Source: Pseudomonas mangrovi
GTDB taxonomy: Bacteria > Pseudomonadota > Gammaproteobacteria > Pseudomonadales > Pseudomonadaceae
Length of the DNA: 64,000 nucleotides
Direction of reading: 5' to 3'
Assembly (NCBI RefSeq): GCF_003052585.1
Contig: NZ_QASN01000007.1
Span: 62,001 to 126,000, forward strand
Below, piece after piece: positions 14,986-25,823 of the stretch (within the stretch, counting starts at the first letter, position 1; each line of letters begins with the position of its first letter). The notes under the pieces are model-generated. The model ran no database searches and was not told where the DNA came from. It saw nothing but the letters and a program-made list of their open reading frames with translations. The position numbers and the translations under genes are program-made.

Positions 14986-17900
14986 CTAACGATAGTGCAG
15001 GAAGACGTTGTCGCGCCCGAACTGGTCACGCAATGCCTGAATCAAGTTGTCCGCCGGGTCGATCCGCCACTGCTCGCCGAACTGCAGCAAGGCCCGTGCC
15101 TGACTGCCGCTGTAATCCAGCGTGATCGGACAGGAGCCGCGATGGCGACCACACAGCTCGGCCAGCCAGTTCAGCCGGGTGGCATCCAGCGCCGTGCTGA
15201 CCACTGTCACCCGCAGGCTCTCGGCCAGGCCGGTGCGGGCCTCCTCCAGACTCATCACGCGCTTGGCGCGCAGGCGCAGGCCACCGGAGAAGTCGTCATT
15301 GCTGACTTCACCCTCGACCACCACCAGCGCGTCGTTCTGCAGCAACGCCTGATTGCTGGCGAAGGCATCGGCGAACAGCGAAGCCTCGATGCGCCCGGAG
15401 CGGTCATCCAGGGTGATGAAGCCCATCTTGTCGCCCTTCTTGTTCTTCATCACCCGCAGGTTGACGATCATCCCGGCCACCGTCTGGGTATCGCGTGCCG
15501 GCTTCAGCTCGACGATGCGCTGGCGGGCGAAGCGACGGATTTCGCCTTCGTACTCGTCAATCGGGTGCCCGGTCAGGTACAGCCCGAGGGTCTCCTTCTC
15601 ACCGCGCAGGCGCTCCTTGAGCGACAGCTCGCGGGCATGCCGATGGTTGGCGTAGACATCCGCCTCGGGCTCGGCGAAGAGGCCGCCGAACAGGTCCATG
15701 TGGCCGCTGTCATGGCTGCGCGCGGTCTGTTCGGCCGCCTGCACCGCCTCCTCCAGCGAAGCCAGCAGCACCGCGCGGTTGCGGTCGATGCCGGCCTGAT
15801 AGGCCTTGGCCTCGTCGGAGAAGAACGGCCCCAGACGATCCAGCGCGCCGCCACGAATCAGTGCTTCCAGGGTGCGCTTGTTGATCCGCTTGAGATCGAC
15901 ACGGGCGCAGAAATCGAACAGGTCCTTGAACGGCCCGCCCTCGCTACGGCATTCGGCGATGGTTTCCACCGGGCCCTCACCGACGCCCTTGATCGCGCCG
16001 AGGCCATAGACAATCCGACCTTCCTCGTCGACGGTGAACTTGAACTCGGAGTTGTTCACGTCAGGCGCGACGATGCGCAGCTTCATGCTGCGGCATTCCT
16101 CGATCAGCGTGACCACCTTGTCGGTGTTGTGCATGTCCGCCGACAGCACCGCGGCCATGAAGGGCGCGGCGTGGTGCGCCTTGAGCCAGGCGGTCTGGTA
16201 GGAGACCAGGCCGTAGGCGGCCGAGTGCGACTTGTTGAAGCCGTAGCCGGCAAACTTTTCCACCAGGTCGAAGATGTTGCCCGCCAGATCCCCATCGATG
16301 CCGTTGTTGGCACAGCCCTCGATGAAGCCGCCGCGCTGCTTGGCCATCTCCTCCGGCTTCTTCTTGCCCATGGCGCGACGCAGCATGTCGGCACCACCGA
16401 GGGTATAGCCCGCCATGACCTGGGCGATCTGCATCACCTGTTCCTGGTACAGGATGATGCCGTAGGTGGGCTTGAGCACCGGCTCCAGGCCTGCGTACTG
16501 GTAGTTCGGGTGCGGGTAGGAAATCTCCTCGCGCCCGTGCTTGCGGTTGATGAAGTCGTCGACCATGCCCGACTGCAGCGGCCCCGGGCGGAACAACGCC
16601 ACCAGTGCGATGAGGTCTTCCAGGCAGTCCGGCTTGAGCTTCTTGATCAGCTCCTTCATGCCGCGTGATTCGAGCTGGAACACCGCGGTGGTCTCGGCCT
16701 TCTGCAGCAGCTCGTAGGTCTTCTTGTCATCCAGCGGAATGAAGTCGATGTTGATCGGTTCCAGGCCCTTCTTCGCCTGCTCGCGATTGATCGTCTCCAG
16801 CGCCCACTTGATGATGGTCAGGGTGCGCAGGCCGAGGAAGTCGAACTTCACCAGGCCGGCAGCCTCTACGTCGTCCTTGTCGAACTGGGTCACCAGACCG
16901 CCGCCTTCCTCGTCACAGGCGATCGGCGCAAAGTCGGTGAGCTTGGTCGGCGCGATCACCACGCCACCGGCGTGCTTGCCGGTGCCGCGGCAGATGCCCT
17001 CGAGCTTCAGGGCCATGTCCCAGATCTCCGCCGCCTCCTCGTCGACCTTGAGGAAATCGCGCAGCGGCTCCTCCATCTCGTAAGCCTTCTCCAGGGTCAT
17101 GCCGACCTCGAAGGGGATCATCTTCGACAGCCGGTCGGCCAGGCCGTAGGACTTGCCCTGAACCCGCGCCACGTCGCGCACCACCGCCTTGGCAGCCATG
17201 GTGCCGAAGGTGATGATCTGGCTCACCGCGTTGCGCCCGTAGGCTTCGGCAACGTAGTCGATCACCCGGTCGCGACCGTCCATGCAGAAGTCGACGTCGA
17301 AGTCGGGCATCGAGACCCGCTCGGGGTTGAGGAAGCGTTCAAACAGCAGGTCATAGGCCAGCGGATCGAGGTCGGTGATCTTCAGCACGTAGGCGACCAG
17401 GCTGCCGGCACCCGAACCACGGCCCGGGCCGACCGGTACGCCGTTGTTCTTGGCCCACTTGATGAAGTCCATGACGATTAGGAAGTAGCCGGGGAAGCCC
17501 ATCTGGATGATGGTGCCGAGTTCGAACTCCAGCCGGTCGATGTAGACCTGCTTCTTCGCTGCGTAGTCTGGGGTGTCCGGCGGCAGCAGCACCGCCAGGC
17601 GCTCCTCGAGGCCCTCGAACGACACCTGGCGCAGGTAGTCGTTGATGGTCATGCCCTCGGGGATCGGGAAGTTGGGCAGGAAGTGGGTGCCCAGCTGCAC
17701 TTCGATGTTGCAGCGCCGGGCGATCTCCACGCTGTTCTGAAGCGCCTCGGGCAGATCGCTGAACAGCTCGGCCATCTCGGCCGGGGTCTTCAGGTATTGC
17801 TGATCGGAATAGGTTCGCGGCCGGCGCGGATCATCCAGGGTGCGGCCCTCGCCAATGCAGACCCGCGTCTCGTGGGCCTCGAAGTCTTCCTGACGCAGGA

Positions 17901-18507
17901 AGCGCACATCGTTGGTCGCCACCAGCGGCGCATTGCAGCGCCCGGCCAGCCCGACCGCCAGGTGCAGATACTCTTCATCGTGGACCCGACTGGTGCGCTG
18001 CACTTCCAGATAGAAACGATCGCTGAAGGTCGTCATCCACTCCTTGAGCAGCGCCTCGGCGTGCTCGGGGTTGCCGGCCAACAGCGCCTGGCCGACTTCA
18101 CCTTCCTTGGCCCCGGACAGCGCGATCAGCCCGCCGGAGGCTTGCTTGACCCAGTCCCGCTCGACCACCACCAGATCGTTGCGCTGCCCTTCGGTCCAGC
18201 CGCGCGAGACCAGTTCGGTGAGGTTGCGGTAGCCGCGCGCATCCATCGCCAGCAGGGTGATGCGGCTCAGCGCGGCGTCCTCGCCTTCGCCGGCCAGCCA
18301 GAGGTCGGCGCCGCAGATCGGCTTGATCCCTGCACCCATCGCCGCCTTGTAGAACTTCACCAGCGAGCACATGTTGCTCTGGTCCGTCACCGCCACTGCC
18401 GGCATCTCGGCGGCGGCCACCGCCTTGACCAGCGGCTTGACCCGCACCAGGCCGTCGACCAGGGAAAACTCTGTGTGCAGGCGAAGATGGACGAAGGAAA
18501 CGCTCAT
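14986..18507 (-). CDS. dnaE: DNA polymerase III subunit alpha
   Basis: DnaE is the replicative polymerase catalytic subunit. The 1173-residue protein has an N-terminal PHP domain (MSVSFVHLRLHTEFSLVDG), the polymerase active site with PDFDVDFCMDGRDRVIDYV (catalytic aspartates near residues 400 and 402), a helix-hairpin-helix region and a C-terminal OB fold. The ATG at 18507 gives the standard N-terminus; six codons upstream is another possible start. It lies between rnhB and accA. Confidence 0.99.
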   Translation of the reverse strand: MSVSFVHLRLHTEFSLVDGLVRVKPLVKAVAAAEMPAVAVTDQSNMCSLVKFYKAAMGAGIKPICGADLWLAGEGEDAALSRITLLAMDARGYRNLTELVSRGWTEGQRNDLVVVERDWVKQASGGLIALSGAKEGEVGQALLAGNPEHAEALLKEWMTTFSDRFYLEVQRTSRVHDEEYLHLAVGLAGRCNAPLVATNDVRFLRQEDFEAHETRVCIGEGRTLDDPRRPRTYSDQQYLKTPAEMAELFSDLPEALQNSVEIARRCNIEVQLGTHFLPNFPIPEGMTINDYLRQVSFEGLEERLAVLLPPDTPDYAAKKQVYIDRLEFELGTIIQMGFPGYFLIVMDFIKWAKNNGVPVGPGRGSGAGSLVAYVLKITDLDPLAYDLLFERFLNPERVSMPDFDVDFCMDGRDRVIDYVAEAYGRNAVSQIITFGTMAAKAVVRDVARVQGKSYGLADRLSKMIPFEVGMTLEKAYEMEEPLRDFLKVDEEAAEIWDMALKLEGICRGTGKHAGGVVIAPTKLTDFAPIACDEEGGGLVTQFDKDDVEAAGLVKFDFLGLRTLTIIKWALETINREQAKKGLEPINIDFIPLDDKKTYELLQKAETTAVFQLESRGMKELIKKLKPDCLEDLIALVALFRPGPLQSGMVDDFINRKHGREEISYPHPNYQYAGLEPVLKPTYGIILYQEQVMQIAQVMAGYTLGGADMLRRAMGKKKPEEMAKQRGGFIEGCANNGIDGDLAGNIFDLVEKFAGYGFNKSHSAAYGLVSYQTAWLKAHHAAPFMAAVLSADMHNTDKVVTLIEECRSMKLRIVAPDVNNSEFKFTVDEEGRIVYGLGAIKGVGEGPVETIAECRSEGGPFKDLFDFCARVDLKRINKRTLEALIRGGALDRLGPFFSDEAKAYQAGIDRNRAVLLASLEEAVQAAEQTARSHDSGHMDLFGGLFAEPEADVYANHRHARELSLKERLRGEKETLGLYLTGHPIDEYEGEIRRFARQRIVELKPARDTQTVAGMIVNLRVMKNKKGDKMGFITLDDRSGRIEASLFADAFASNQALLQNDALVVVEGEVSNDDFSGGLRLRAKRVMSLEEARTGLAESLRVTVVSTALDATRLNWLAELCGRHRGSCPITLDYSGSQARALLQFGEQWRIDPADNLIQALRDQFGRDNVFLHYR

Positions 18508-18634
18508 GGATATCCCGGGCAGCAAAGGACGAGCGCGGGATTGTACCGGTCCGGGGAGTGGAACGGCAGCGTCACGGCAGATGAATCGGCGCAGGCAGGA
18601 ACGGGGTCAGGGTTGAGCGAGCAATGCGCGCCTT

Positions 18635-19315
18635 TCAGTCGAGGACAACGGCGGCCTGGATGACAGCCGCACTGCTCGCTGCCGCCTCCAACGCGGCGCG
18701 TACCGGCGCGAAGGAGCGCCGATGGATGGGCGTGGCGCCTAGGCGTTGCAGGGCTTCCAGATGCACCGGCGTCGGATAGCCCTTATGCAGCGCAATGCCG
18801 TAGCCGGGGTAGATCAGATCCAGCGCCTGCATCTCTCGGTCGCGGCTGACCTTGGCCAGGATCGAGGCGGCGGCGATCGCCGGCACCCGGCTGTCGCCCT
18901 TGACCACCGCGGCACTGGGTACTGCAAGTTTCGGGCAACGATTACCGTCGATCAGCGCCAGGCGTGGCGTTACCGTCAGGCCTTCGACCGCACGCTGCAT
19001 CGCCAGCATGGTGGCATGGAGAATGTTCAGCCGATCGATCTCGTCGGTCTCGGCGCGGGCAATGCACCAGGCCAGCGCCTTCTCGCAGATCTCGTCGAAG
19101 AGCGCCTCACGGCGCGCCTCGGAGAGCTTCTTGGAATCGTTGAGCCCCTTGATCGGACGACTCGGATCGAGGATCACCGCAGCGGTAACCACCGGGCCAC
19201 AGAGCGGGCCGCGGCCGACTTCGTCGACACCGGCGACCAGTTCTTCGACCAGATCGAAATCCAGCCCCAGGGTCTGTTGGCGCTTCGTCGCAATCGCAGC
19301 GGAACCTGTCCGCAT
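18635..19315 (-). CDS. rnhB: Ribonuclease HII
   Basis: RNase HII removes ribonucleotides from RNA-DNA hybrids. The 226-residue product has [19 protein letters not shown] with the catalytic DE pair, and [12 protein letters not shown]. Its ATG overlaps the lpxB stop in TGATG, supporting this start although the N-terminus is about 15 residues longer than the shortest homologues. The C-terminal tail after [12 protein letters not shown] is also a little long. Confidence 0.95.
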   Translation of the reverse strand: MRTGSAAIATKRQQTLGLDFDLVEELVAGVDEVGRGPLCGPVVTAAVILDPSRPIKGLNDSKKLSEARREALFDEICEKALAWCIARAETDEIDRLNILHATMLAMQRAVEGLTVTPRLALIDGNRCPKLAVPSAAVVKGDSRVPAIAAASILAKVSRDREMQALDLIYPGYGIALHKGYPTPVHLEALQRLGATPIHRRSFAPVRAALEAAASSAAVIQAAVVLD

Positions 19316-20448
19316 CAGTGTGGCTCGACCAGTGCCAGAACGGCATCCGCCGCCTGCACCGAGGCGTCGCGGCGCAGCGCGCGGTGGATCACATCGAAGC
19401 CATCGGTCTGCGCCGTTCCGCCATCGATCAACGGTGCCAGGGTCTGCGCCAGGGCGTCGGGGGTCGCCGCGTCCTGCAGCAGTTCAGGCACCAGCAGACG
19501 CTCGGCAAGCAGATTCGGTAGCGACACGTACGGGCTTTTCACCAGGTGTTTGAGAATGCGGTAGGTCAGCCCGGCGACACGGTAAGCGACCACCATCGGC
19601 CGCTTGAACAACAGCGCTTCCAGCGTGGCAGTCCCCGATGCGATAAGCACCGCATCACAGGCTGCCAGCGCCTCATGCGAGCGCCCATCGAGAAGGGTCA
19701 GCGGCAGATCGCGGTTGGCCAACAGCTGCTCCAGCTGCGCGCGCCGCTCGGGATTGGCGCAGGGCATGACGAAGTGCACTCCAGGCCGCAAGGTACGCAG
19801 ACGCTCGGCTGCATCGAGAAACAACGGCCCCAGGCGAGACACTTCGCCGCCCCGGCTACCCGGCATCAGCGCTACCGCAGCACCCTCTTCGGGGAGACCC
19901 AGTTGGTGACGTGCCTGCGCCCGATCCGCCTGCAGCGGAATGGCATCGGCCAGCGGGTGGCCGACGAAGCGCACCGGCACCTGGTGCTCGGCATAGAACT
20001 GCGCCTCGAAGGGAAACAGCGTCAGCATCAGGTCGCAACCGTCGCGAATCTTCAATACCCGCTTCTGCCGCCAGGCCCAGACCGAAGGACTGACGTAATG
20101 CACGGTACGGATGCCCGCGCGGCGCAGGCGCAGCTCGACGGTGAGATTGAAATCCGGTGCATCGATGCCGATGAACACGTCTGGCCTGGCTTCGATCAGA
20201 TCTGCGATCAGTTGCTTGCGCCGACGCAGCAGCTCCGGCAGACGGCCGAGCACCTCGACCAGTCCCATCACCGACAGCCGCTCCATGGGGAACATCGAGC
20301 GCAGTCCGAGCGCCTCCATGCGCGGGCCACCCACGCCGATGAACTCGACATCCGGATGGCGTAAGCGCAAGGCCTGCATCAGACCGGAACCGAGAATGTC
20401 GCCGGACGCCTCGCCGGCGACCAGGGCAATACGCAGTGGCCTGGACAT
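19315..20448 (-). CDS. lpxB: Lipid-A-disaccharide synthase
   Basis: LpxB is the peripheral membrane glycosyltransferase (GT19) that joins UDP-diacylglucosamine and lipid X. The 377-residue protein begins [20 protein letters not shown], with [19 protein letters not shown] and [14 protein letters not shown] as family landmarks. It starts 3 bases after the lpxA stop and overlaps rnhB, within the lpxD-fabZ-lpxA-lpxB-rnhB run. Confidence 0.98.
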   Translation of the reverse strand: MSRPLRIALVAGEASGDILGSGLMQALRLRHPDVEFIGVGGPRMEALGLRSMFPMERLSVMGLVEVLGRLPELLRRRKQLIADLIEARPDVFIGIDAPDFNLTVELRLRRAGIRTVHYVSPSVWAWRQKRVLKIRDGCDLMLTLFPFEAQFYAEHQVPVRFVGHPLADAIPLQADRAQARHQLGLPEEGAAVALMPGSRGGEVSRLGPLFLDAAERLRTLRPGVHFVMPCANPERRAQLEQLLANRDLPLTLLDGRSHEALAACDAVLIASGTATLEALLFKRPMVVAYRVAGLTYRILKHLVKSPYVSLPNLLAERLLVPELLQDAATPDALAQTLAPLIDGGTAQTDGFDVIHRALRRDASVQAADAVLALVEPH

Positions 20449-20451
20449 GAT

Positions 20452-21228
20452 CTAGCGAGTAATGCCGCGCGTGGACGAGCGGATGGAGTCGACGAAGATC
20501 GCCACCTCGGCGAACTGCGCGGCCGGTTCGACCAGCTCGGCCAGGGCCTGCTCGACGGTCAGGCCCTGGCGATAGACGATGCGATAGGCACGCCGTAACG
20601 AGGCCATGGCCTCATCGCTGACACCGCGCCGGCGCATGCCTTCGAAATTCATGCTGCGCGCCTCGGCCGGGTTGCCGAAGACGGTGACATAGGCGGGCAC
20701 ATCCTTGCCGATGGCCGTGCCCATCCCGGAAAAGCTGTGGGCACCGATGCGGCAGAACTGATGCACCAGGGTGAAACCGGAGAGGATCGCCCAGTCGTCG
20801 ACCCAGACATGCCCGGCCAGCGCGGTGTTGTTGACCAGGATGCAGTGGTTGGCGATGACGCTGTCGTGCCCGATATGGACGTAGGCCATCAGCAGGTTGT
20901 GGTCGCCGATGGTGGTCTCGGAGCGATCCTGCACAGTGCCGCGGTGGATGGTGACGCCCTCGCGGATCACATTGTGATCGCCGATCACCAGCCGGGTCGC
21001 TTCGCCCTTGTACTTGAGGTCGGGAGTATCCTCGCCGACCGAGGAAAACTGATAGATGCGGTTGTGCTTACCGATCTTGGTAGGTCCCTTGATGATCACA
21101 TGGGGGCCGACCACTGTACCCTCGCCGATTTCCACATCAGGTCCGATGATCGACCAGGGGCCGACCTGAACGTCATCCGCAAGCTTCGCCGACGGATCGA
21201 TGATGGCGCGAGGGTCAATCAAACTCAT
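20452..21228 (-). CDS. lpxA: UDP-N-acetylglucosamine acyltransferase
   Basis: LpxA begins lipid A synthesis by 3-O-acylation of UDP-GlcNAc. The 258-residue protein is a left-handed beta helix of hexapeptide repeats with the catalytic histidine in [17 protein letters not shown]. Its start overlaps the fabZ stop by 4 bases. Confidence 0.98.
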   Translation of the reverse strand: MSLIDPRAIIDPSAKLADDVQVGPWSIIGPDVEIGEGTVVGPHVIIKGPTKIGKHNRIYQFSSVGEDTPDLKYKGEATRLVIGDHNVIREGVTIHRGTVQDRSETTIGDHNLLMAYVHIGHDSVIANHCILVNNTALAGHVWVDDWAILSGFTLVHQFCRIGAHSFSGMGTAIGKDVPAYVTVFGNPAEARSMNFEGMRRRGVSDEAMASLRRAYRIVYRQGLTVEQALAELVEPAAQFAEVAIFVDSIRSSTRGITR

Positions 21229-21665
21229 AGCTTGCGTTCCGCACAGATGATCTCGGCCGAACAGACTTCCTTGCCATCGACTGTCGCCCGGCAGGCGAAC
21301 TTCCAGATGCCGCGCTTGGCACTGATGAAGGACGCATCCAGGATCAGCTGATCTCCCGGCACCACCGGCTGGCGGAAGCGTAGCTTGTCCGAGCCGACGA
21401 AGTAGTAGAGGGTGCCATCGGAGGGTTTCACGCCCATCATCTTGAAGCCGAGGATGCCGGCCGCCTGGGCCATCGCCTCGATGATCAACACCCCCGGCAT
21501 GATCGGATGCTGCGGAAAATGCCCGTTGAAGAACGGCTCGTTGATGCTGACGTTCTTGTAGGCACGAACCTTCTTGGCCTCCAGATCCAGCTCCGCCACG
21601 CGGTCCACCAGCAGGAACGGGTAGCGGTGCGGAAGGTATTCGCGAATCTCGTTGATATCCATCAT
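21225..21665 (-). CDS. fabZ: 3-hydroxyacyl-[acyl-carrier-protein] dehydratase FabZ
   Basis: FabZ dehydrates 3-hydroxyacyl-ACP in fatty acid elongation and competes with LpxA/LpxD for the same acyl-ACPs. The 146-residue hot-dog-fold protein has [13 protein letters not shown] and the active-site motif [20 protein letters not shown]. Two adjacent ATGs are possible starts. It lies between lpxD and lpxA. Confidence 0.98.
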   Translation of the reverse strand: MMDINEIREYLPHRYPFLLVDRVAELDLEAKKVRAYKNVSINEPFFNGHFPQHPIMPGVLIIEAMAQAAGILGFKMMGVKPSDGTLYYFVGSDKLRFRQPVVPGDQLILDASFISAKRGIWKFACRATVDGKEVCSAEIICAERKL

Positions 21666-21706
21666 GTCCAGAAAGGCCTTATAGATTGGGCACGCGCTAG
21701 CGCAGG

Positions 21707-22765
21707 TCAGGCATCAGATGAAGCCGACCCGTTCGGGGTCACGGCTTCCAGGCGCTTTTCCAGCTGTTGCAGACGGCGGGCCATGTCATCCAGTTGACGA
21801 ATGCGCGCTGCGCTCTTCCTCCAGTCGGCAGCAGGCTGCATGGCGGTGCCGGAGGAGTAGGAGCCAGGCTCGGTGATGGAGCGCGTGACCATGGTCATGC
21901 CGGTCACGAAAACGTTGTCGCAGACCTCGATATGGCCGACCATGCCGACGCCACCGGCGATCATGCAATTGCGACCGATCTTGGTACTGCCGGAAATGCC
22001 GCAGCAACCGGCCATGGCCGTGTTGTCGCCGATCTGCACGTTGTGCGCGATCATGATCTGGTTGTCGAGCTTGACGCCGTTGCCGATCAGCGTATCGGCC
22101 AGCGCGCCACGATCAATGGTGGTATTGGCCCCGATCTCGACGTCGTCGCCGATACTGACGCCACCGATCTGGGCGATCTTCTGCCAGACACCTTTCTCGT
22201 TGGCGAAACCGAAGCCTTCGCCGCCGATGACCGCGCCGCTCTGGATCACCACCCGTTTGCCGATGCGTACGTCGTGGTACAGGGTTACCCGCGGCGCCAG
22301 CCAGCCATCCTCATCGATACGGCTGCGCGCACCAACGAAGCATTGCGCACCAATCACCACACGTGCGCCGATGCAGGCACCGGCCTCGATCACGGCGCCC
22401 GCGCCGACGCTGGCACTGGGATCGATCTGCGCACCAGGATCGACGATCGCCGCAGGATGTATGCCGGCACTCGCAGCCGGCTTGGGATCGAACAGATGCG
22501 AGAGACGAGCGTAGGCAAGATAGGGATTGTCGACGATGAGCGCGTCGCCGACATGACTTTCAGCATCCGCCGGCGTCAGCAACACTGCCGCGGCACGGGT
22601 CTGCGTCAGCAGCTTGCGATACTGCGGATTGGCCAGAAAACTCAACTGGTCGGCTTCTGCGTCCTGCAGAGTGCCCAGGCCGGCGATGACTCGCCGCGCA
22701 TCGCCACGCAGGCGAGCGCCTGCGCGCTCTGCCAGTTCACCGAGAGTAAAGGTGACGACGGTCAT
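21707..22765 (-). CDS. lpxD: UDP-3-O-acylglucosamine N-acyltransferase
   Basis: LpxD adds the second acyl chain in lipid A synthesis. The 352-residue protein has the N-terminal uridine-binding domain ([19 protein letters not shown]) and a hexapeptide-repeat beta helix with [18 protein letters not shown] holding the catalytic histidine. A C-terminal helix ([18 protein letters not shown]) follows. It starts 2 bases after the skp stop. Confidence 0.98.
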   Translation of the reverse strand: MTVVTFTLGELAERAGARLRGDARRVIAGLGTLQDAEADQLSFLANPQYRKLLTQTRAAAVLLTPADAESHVGDALIVDNPYLAYARLSHLFDPKPAASAGIHPAAIVDPGAQIDPSASVGAGAVIEAGACIGARVVIGAQCFVGARSRIDEDGWLAPRVTLYHDVRIGKRVVIQSGAVIGGEGFGFANEKGVWQKIAQIGGVSIGDDVEIGANTTIDRGALADTLIGNGVKLDNQIMIAHNVQIGDNTAMAGCCGISGSTKIGRNCMIAGGVGMVGHIEVCDNVFVTGMTMVTRSITEPGSYSSGTAMQPAADWRKSAARIRQLDDMARRLQQLEKRLEAVTPNGSASSDA

Positions 22766-22767
22766 GC

Positions 22768-23271
22768 TCAGCGCTGCTGATTCATGCGCTCGATGACCTG
22801 ACGGGTGATGTCGAACTGCGGCTTCACATCCACCACGGCACCACGCTCCAGGACGATGTCATAGCTGCCGTTGCGAATAACCTCCTCCACCGCCTTGTCG
22901 AGCTGCGGCTTGAGCTGCTTGAGCATGTCACGATCGGCCAGCGCCTTGGCTTCGTTGAGCTCCTTGGACTGGAACTGGAAATCACGGGCCTTCTGCTTGA
23001 ATTCGAGCTCCAGGCGCTCGCGCTCGGATTGCTGCATGCGCTCGCCTTCCTTGACCATCCGATCCTGAATGCGCTTAGCGTCACTCTCGAGGGTCTTGAG
23101 CTTGTTCAGTTGCGGGCTGAATTTCTTCTCCGCATCAACCGCGTACTTCTTCGCCGCATCCGATTCGAGCAGAGCCATCTGATAGTTCAGCACGGCGATC
23201 TTCATCTCGGCGAACGCCGGGGTGGCGAACAGGGCAGCCGCAACCAGAACCAATTGAGTCAACTTACGCAC
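22768..23271 (-). CDS. skp: Periplasmic OmpH/Skp-family outer-membrane protein chaperone
   Basis: Skp holds unfolded outer-membrane proteins in the periplasm and hands them to BamA. I use the GTG at 23271 because AGGAG lies 6 bases upstream and the product then starts with a clean signal peptide ([21 protein letters not shown], cleavage before EMKIAVLNY). The 167-residue protein is dominated by long charged helices ([20 protein letters not shown]), as expected for the tentacles. It lies between bamA and lpxD, the standard order. Confidence 0.95.
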   Translation of the reverse strand: MRKLTQLVLVAAALFATPAFAEMKIAVLNYQMALLESDAAKKYAVDAEKKFSPQLNKLKTLESDAKRIQDRMVKEGERMQQSERERLELEFKQKARDFQFQSKELNEAKALADRDMLKQLKPQLDKAVEEVIRNGSYDIVLERGAVVDVKPQFDITRQVIERMNQQR

Positions 23272-23324
23272 AGTGCACTCCTGCTTAAAAAGCATGTTTT
23301 CGTTATGTAGCGTCCGAATGGACG

Positions 23325-25754
23325 TCAGAAAGTCTGACCCAGAGAGAACTGGAAGATTTCGGTTTCCGCATCATCCGGCTTCTTGAGTGGTGCAGCCAGG
23401 CTGAAACTCAGCGGGCCAAGGCCGGTGATCCAGGTCAGACCGATACCCACCGAACTGGCCAGATTGCCAACGTCCAGAGAGCAGGCCGGATCCTTGCTGC
23501 GGCCACCCACCACGCCATTCTTCTGGGTGCCACTGCAGTTGGTGTCGTAGACCGCACCCACATCCCAGAAAGCAACGGTGCGCAGCGAGCGCTGATCCTT
23601 GACGAAGGGCATCGGGAACAGCCATTCGACGCCACCCTGGACCAGCACGTTACCGCCGAACGGCAGCGGGTCCTGGTCCGGATCGGTTACACGCCCGTAT
23701 TTGTCCGCCACCGGATTGCCGTTGCCGTCGAACAGCACCGCGTTGGCGGCGGTGATGCGGCTGGGCGTACTGCGCGGACCCAGGGTACTGTCACGGAAGC
23801 CGCGCACCGAGTTGAAGCCACCGCCGTAGTAGTGCTCGTAGAACGGCAGGTCGCTGGTAGAACCATAGCTGTCGCCATAGCCCAGCGCAGTGTGGAAGCG
23901 CAGCGTGTGCTTCTCGCTGATCGGCGTGAACCATTGGCCGCGGTAGTCGAGCTTGTAGAACGACAGGTCACTGCCGGGAATGGTGGTTTCCAGCACCAGG
24001 CTTTGCGAGTGACCGCGGTTGGCCAGCACGCCGCGGTTGAGGGTCGACTCGGACCAGCCCACCGAGGCCTTGAAGTTGGTATAGCTGTCACCCTCTTCAT
24101 CCATGAACGCGATGATTTCGTCCACGGTGTAGAGGCCGGTCTTGATCTTGTCCTGCTGGAAGTTCAGGCCGAAGTTCAGGCGCGCAGTCTCGCTGATCGG
24201 GTAGCCGATGCTGACGCCGGCACCCAGGGTATCCACCGCGTAGCTGGATACGTCGACTTCCAGATCGTCGTAGTTGGTCGTGCTGTAGAAGGCGTTGTAG
24301 CCGAGGCTGACGCCGTCCTGAGTCCAGTAGGGGTCGACGAAACCGAAGCTGTAACGGGTCTGGTACTCGCTGCGATTGAGCGCAACGCTGACGCGGTTGC
24401 CGGTACCCAGGAAGTTGTTCTGGGTCACCGCGCCGCCGAGGATCAGACCGGCGTTCTGGGCAAAACCGACGCTGGCGGTGATCGAACCCGAGGCCTGCTC
24501 TTCGACGCTGTACTGCACATCGATCTGGTCATCGGTGCCGGCGACCGCCGGGGTTTCCACGTTGACTTCCTTGAAGAAGCCCAGGCGCTCGAGGCGGGTC
24601 TTGGACTGGTCGATCAGGTAGGTCGAAGCCCAGCCGCCTTCCATCTGGCGCATTTCGCGACGCAGCACTTCGTCTTCGGTCTTGGTGTTGCCGCGGAAAT
24701 TGATGCGGTTGACGTAGGCGCGCTTGCCCGGATCGACGACGAAGGTGATGTCGACGGTCTTGTTGTCCTGATCCGGGGTCGGCATGCCGTTGACGTTGGC
24801 GAAGGTGTAGCCCTCGTTGCCCAGGCGGCGGGTGATCAGCTCGGAGGTAGTGGTCATCACCTTGCGCGAGAACACCTGACCTTCCTTGACCAGCAGCAGC
24901 GACTCGATCTCCTCGCGCGGCACGCGCAGGTCACCGGACAGCTTGACGTCACGCACGGTGAAACGATCACCCTCGTCGATGTTGACGGTGATGTAGACGT
25001 GCTTCTTGTCCGGGGTGATGGACACCTGGGTCGAGGAGATGTCCATGTTGATGTAGCCGCGATCCAGGTAATAGGAACGCAGGCGCTCCAGGTCACCGGA
25101 GAGCTTCTCGCGGGCGTACTTGTCGTCGTTCTTGAAGAACGACAGCCAGTTGGTGGTTTTCAGCTCGAACAGCGCAAGCAGGTCGTCGTCGGCGAAAACG
25201 GTGTTGCCGACCACGTTGATGTGCTGGATCGCAGCTACCGTGCCTTCATTGATGTCGATCTTCAGTGCGACGCGGTTGCGCGGCTGGGCGATGACGTCAG
25301 CCTTGACCTCGGCGGAGTAACGACCCTGGGCAACGTACTGACGCTGCAGCTCGTTACGCACCGCTTCGAGGGTCGCGCGCTGGAATATCTCGCCCTCGGA
25401 CAGACCGGACTGACGCAGGCCCTTGAGCAGCTCGTCGGTCTCGATGGCCTTGTTGCCCTCGATCTCGATGCTGGAGATGGAAGGACGTTCGACCACGGTA
25501 ACGACCAGTACGTCGCCATCGCGACCCAACTGGATATCCTGGAAGAAACCGGTGCGGAACAGGCTGCGGGTCGCCTCGACCAGACGGCCGTCATCGACTT
25601 CCTCGCCGACGTTCAGCGGCATCGCGCCGAACACGCTGCCGGCGGAAACCCGCTGCAGGCCGTTGACGCGAATATCGGAAATGGTGAAGGACTCAGCGTG
25701 AACTTCGGCGATCATCAAGGCGGCAATCACCGCAGGTAGCAGCAGACGTTTCAT
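23325..25754 (-). CDS. bamA: Outer membrane protein assembly factor BamA
   Basis: BamA is the essential beta-barrel that inserts outer-membrane proteins. The 809-residue product has a signal peptide (MKRLLLPAVIAALMIAEVHA, then ESFTISDIRVNGLQRV), POTRA repeats over about residues 22-420, and a C-terminal beta barrel with VRGFRDSTLGPRS (the VRGF/Y motif) and a terminal phenylalanine in FSLGQTF. It is preceded by rseP and followed by skp. Confidence 0.99.
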   Translation of the reverse strand: MKRLLLPAVIAALMIAEVHAESFTISDIRVNGLQRVSAGSVFGAMPLNVGEEVDDGRLVEATRSLFRTGFFQDIQLGRDGDVLVVTVVERPSISSIEIEGNKAIETDELLKGLRQSGLSEGEIFQRATLEAVRNELQRQYVAQGRYSAEVKADVIAQPRNRVALKIDINEGTVAAIQHINVVGNTVFADDDLLALFELKTTNWLSFFKNDDKYAREKLSGDLERLRSYYLDRGYINMDISSTQVSITPDKKHVYITVNIDEGDRFTVRDVKLSGDLRVPREEIESLLLVKEGQVFSRKVMTTTSELITRRLGNEGYTFANVNGMPTPDQDNKTVDITFVVDPGKRAYVNRINFRGNTKTEDEVLRREMRQMEGGWASTYLIDQSKTRLERLGFFKEVNVETPAVAGTDDQIDVQYSVEEQASGSITASVGFAQNAGLILGGAVTQNNFLGTGNRVSVALNRSEYQTRYSFGFVDPYWTQDGVSLGYNAFYSTTNYDDLEVDVSSYAVDTLGAGVSIGYPISETARLNFGLNFQQDKIKTGLYTVDEIIAFMDEEGDSYTNFKASVGWSESTLNRGVLANRGHSQSLVLETTIPGSDLSFYKLDYRGQWFTPISEKHTLRFHTALGYGDSYGSTSDLPFYEHYYGGGFNSVRGFRDSTLGPRSTPSRITAANAVLFDGNGNPVADKYGRVTDPDQDPLPFGGNVLVQGGVEWLFPMPFVKDQRSLRTVAFWDVGAVYDTNCSGTQKNGVVGGRSKDPACSLDVGNLASSVGIGLTWITGLGPLSFSLAAPLKKPDDAETEIFQFSLGQTF

Positions 25755-25823
25755 GAAGTCCTTTCTTGTTTCAGCAAACGATTGATGCCGACCAGCAGCA
25801 CACTTCGTGATTCAACGAATTCG

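Noticed and set aside
14812..16668. 618-codon plus-strand frame over dnaE
   Set aside because: Antisense shadow of dnaE with no recognisable domain or ribosome-binding site.
23832..25739. 635-codon plus-strand frame over bamA
   Set aside because: Antisense shadow of bamA; Val/Ala/Asp/Gly-rich with no domain.
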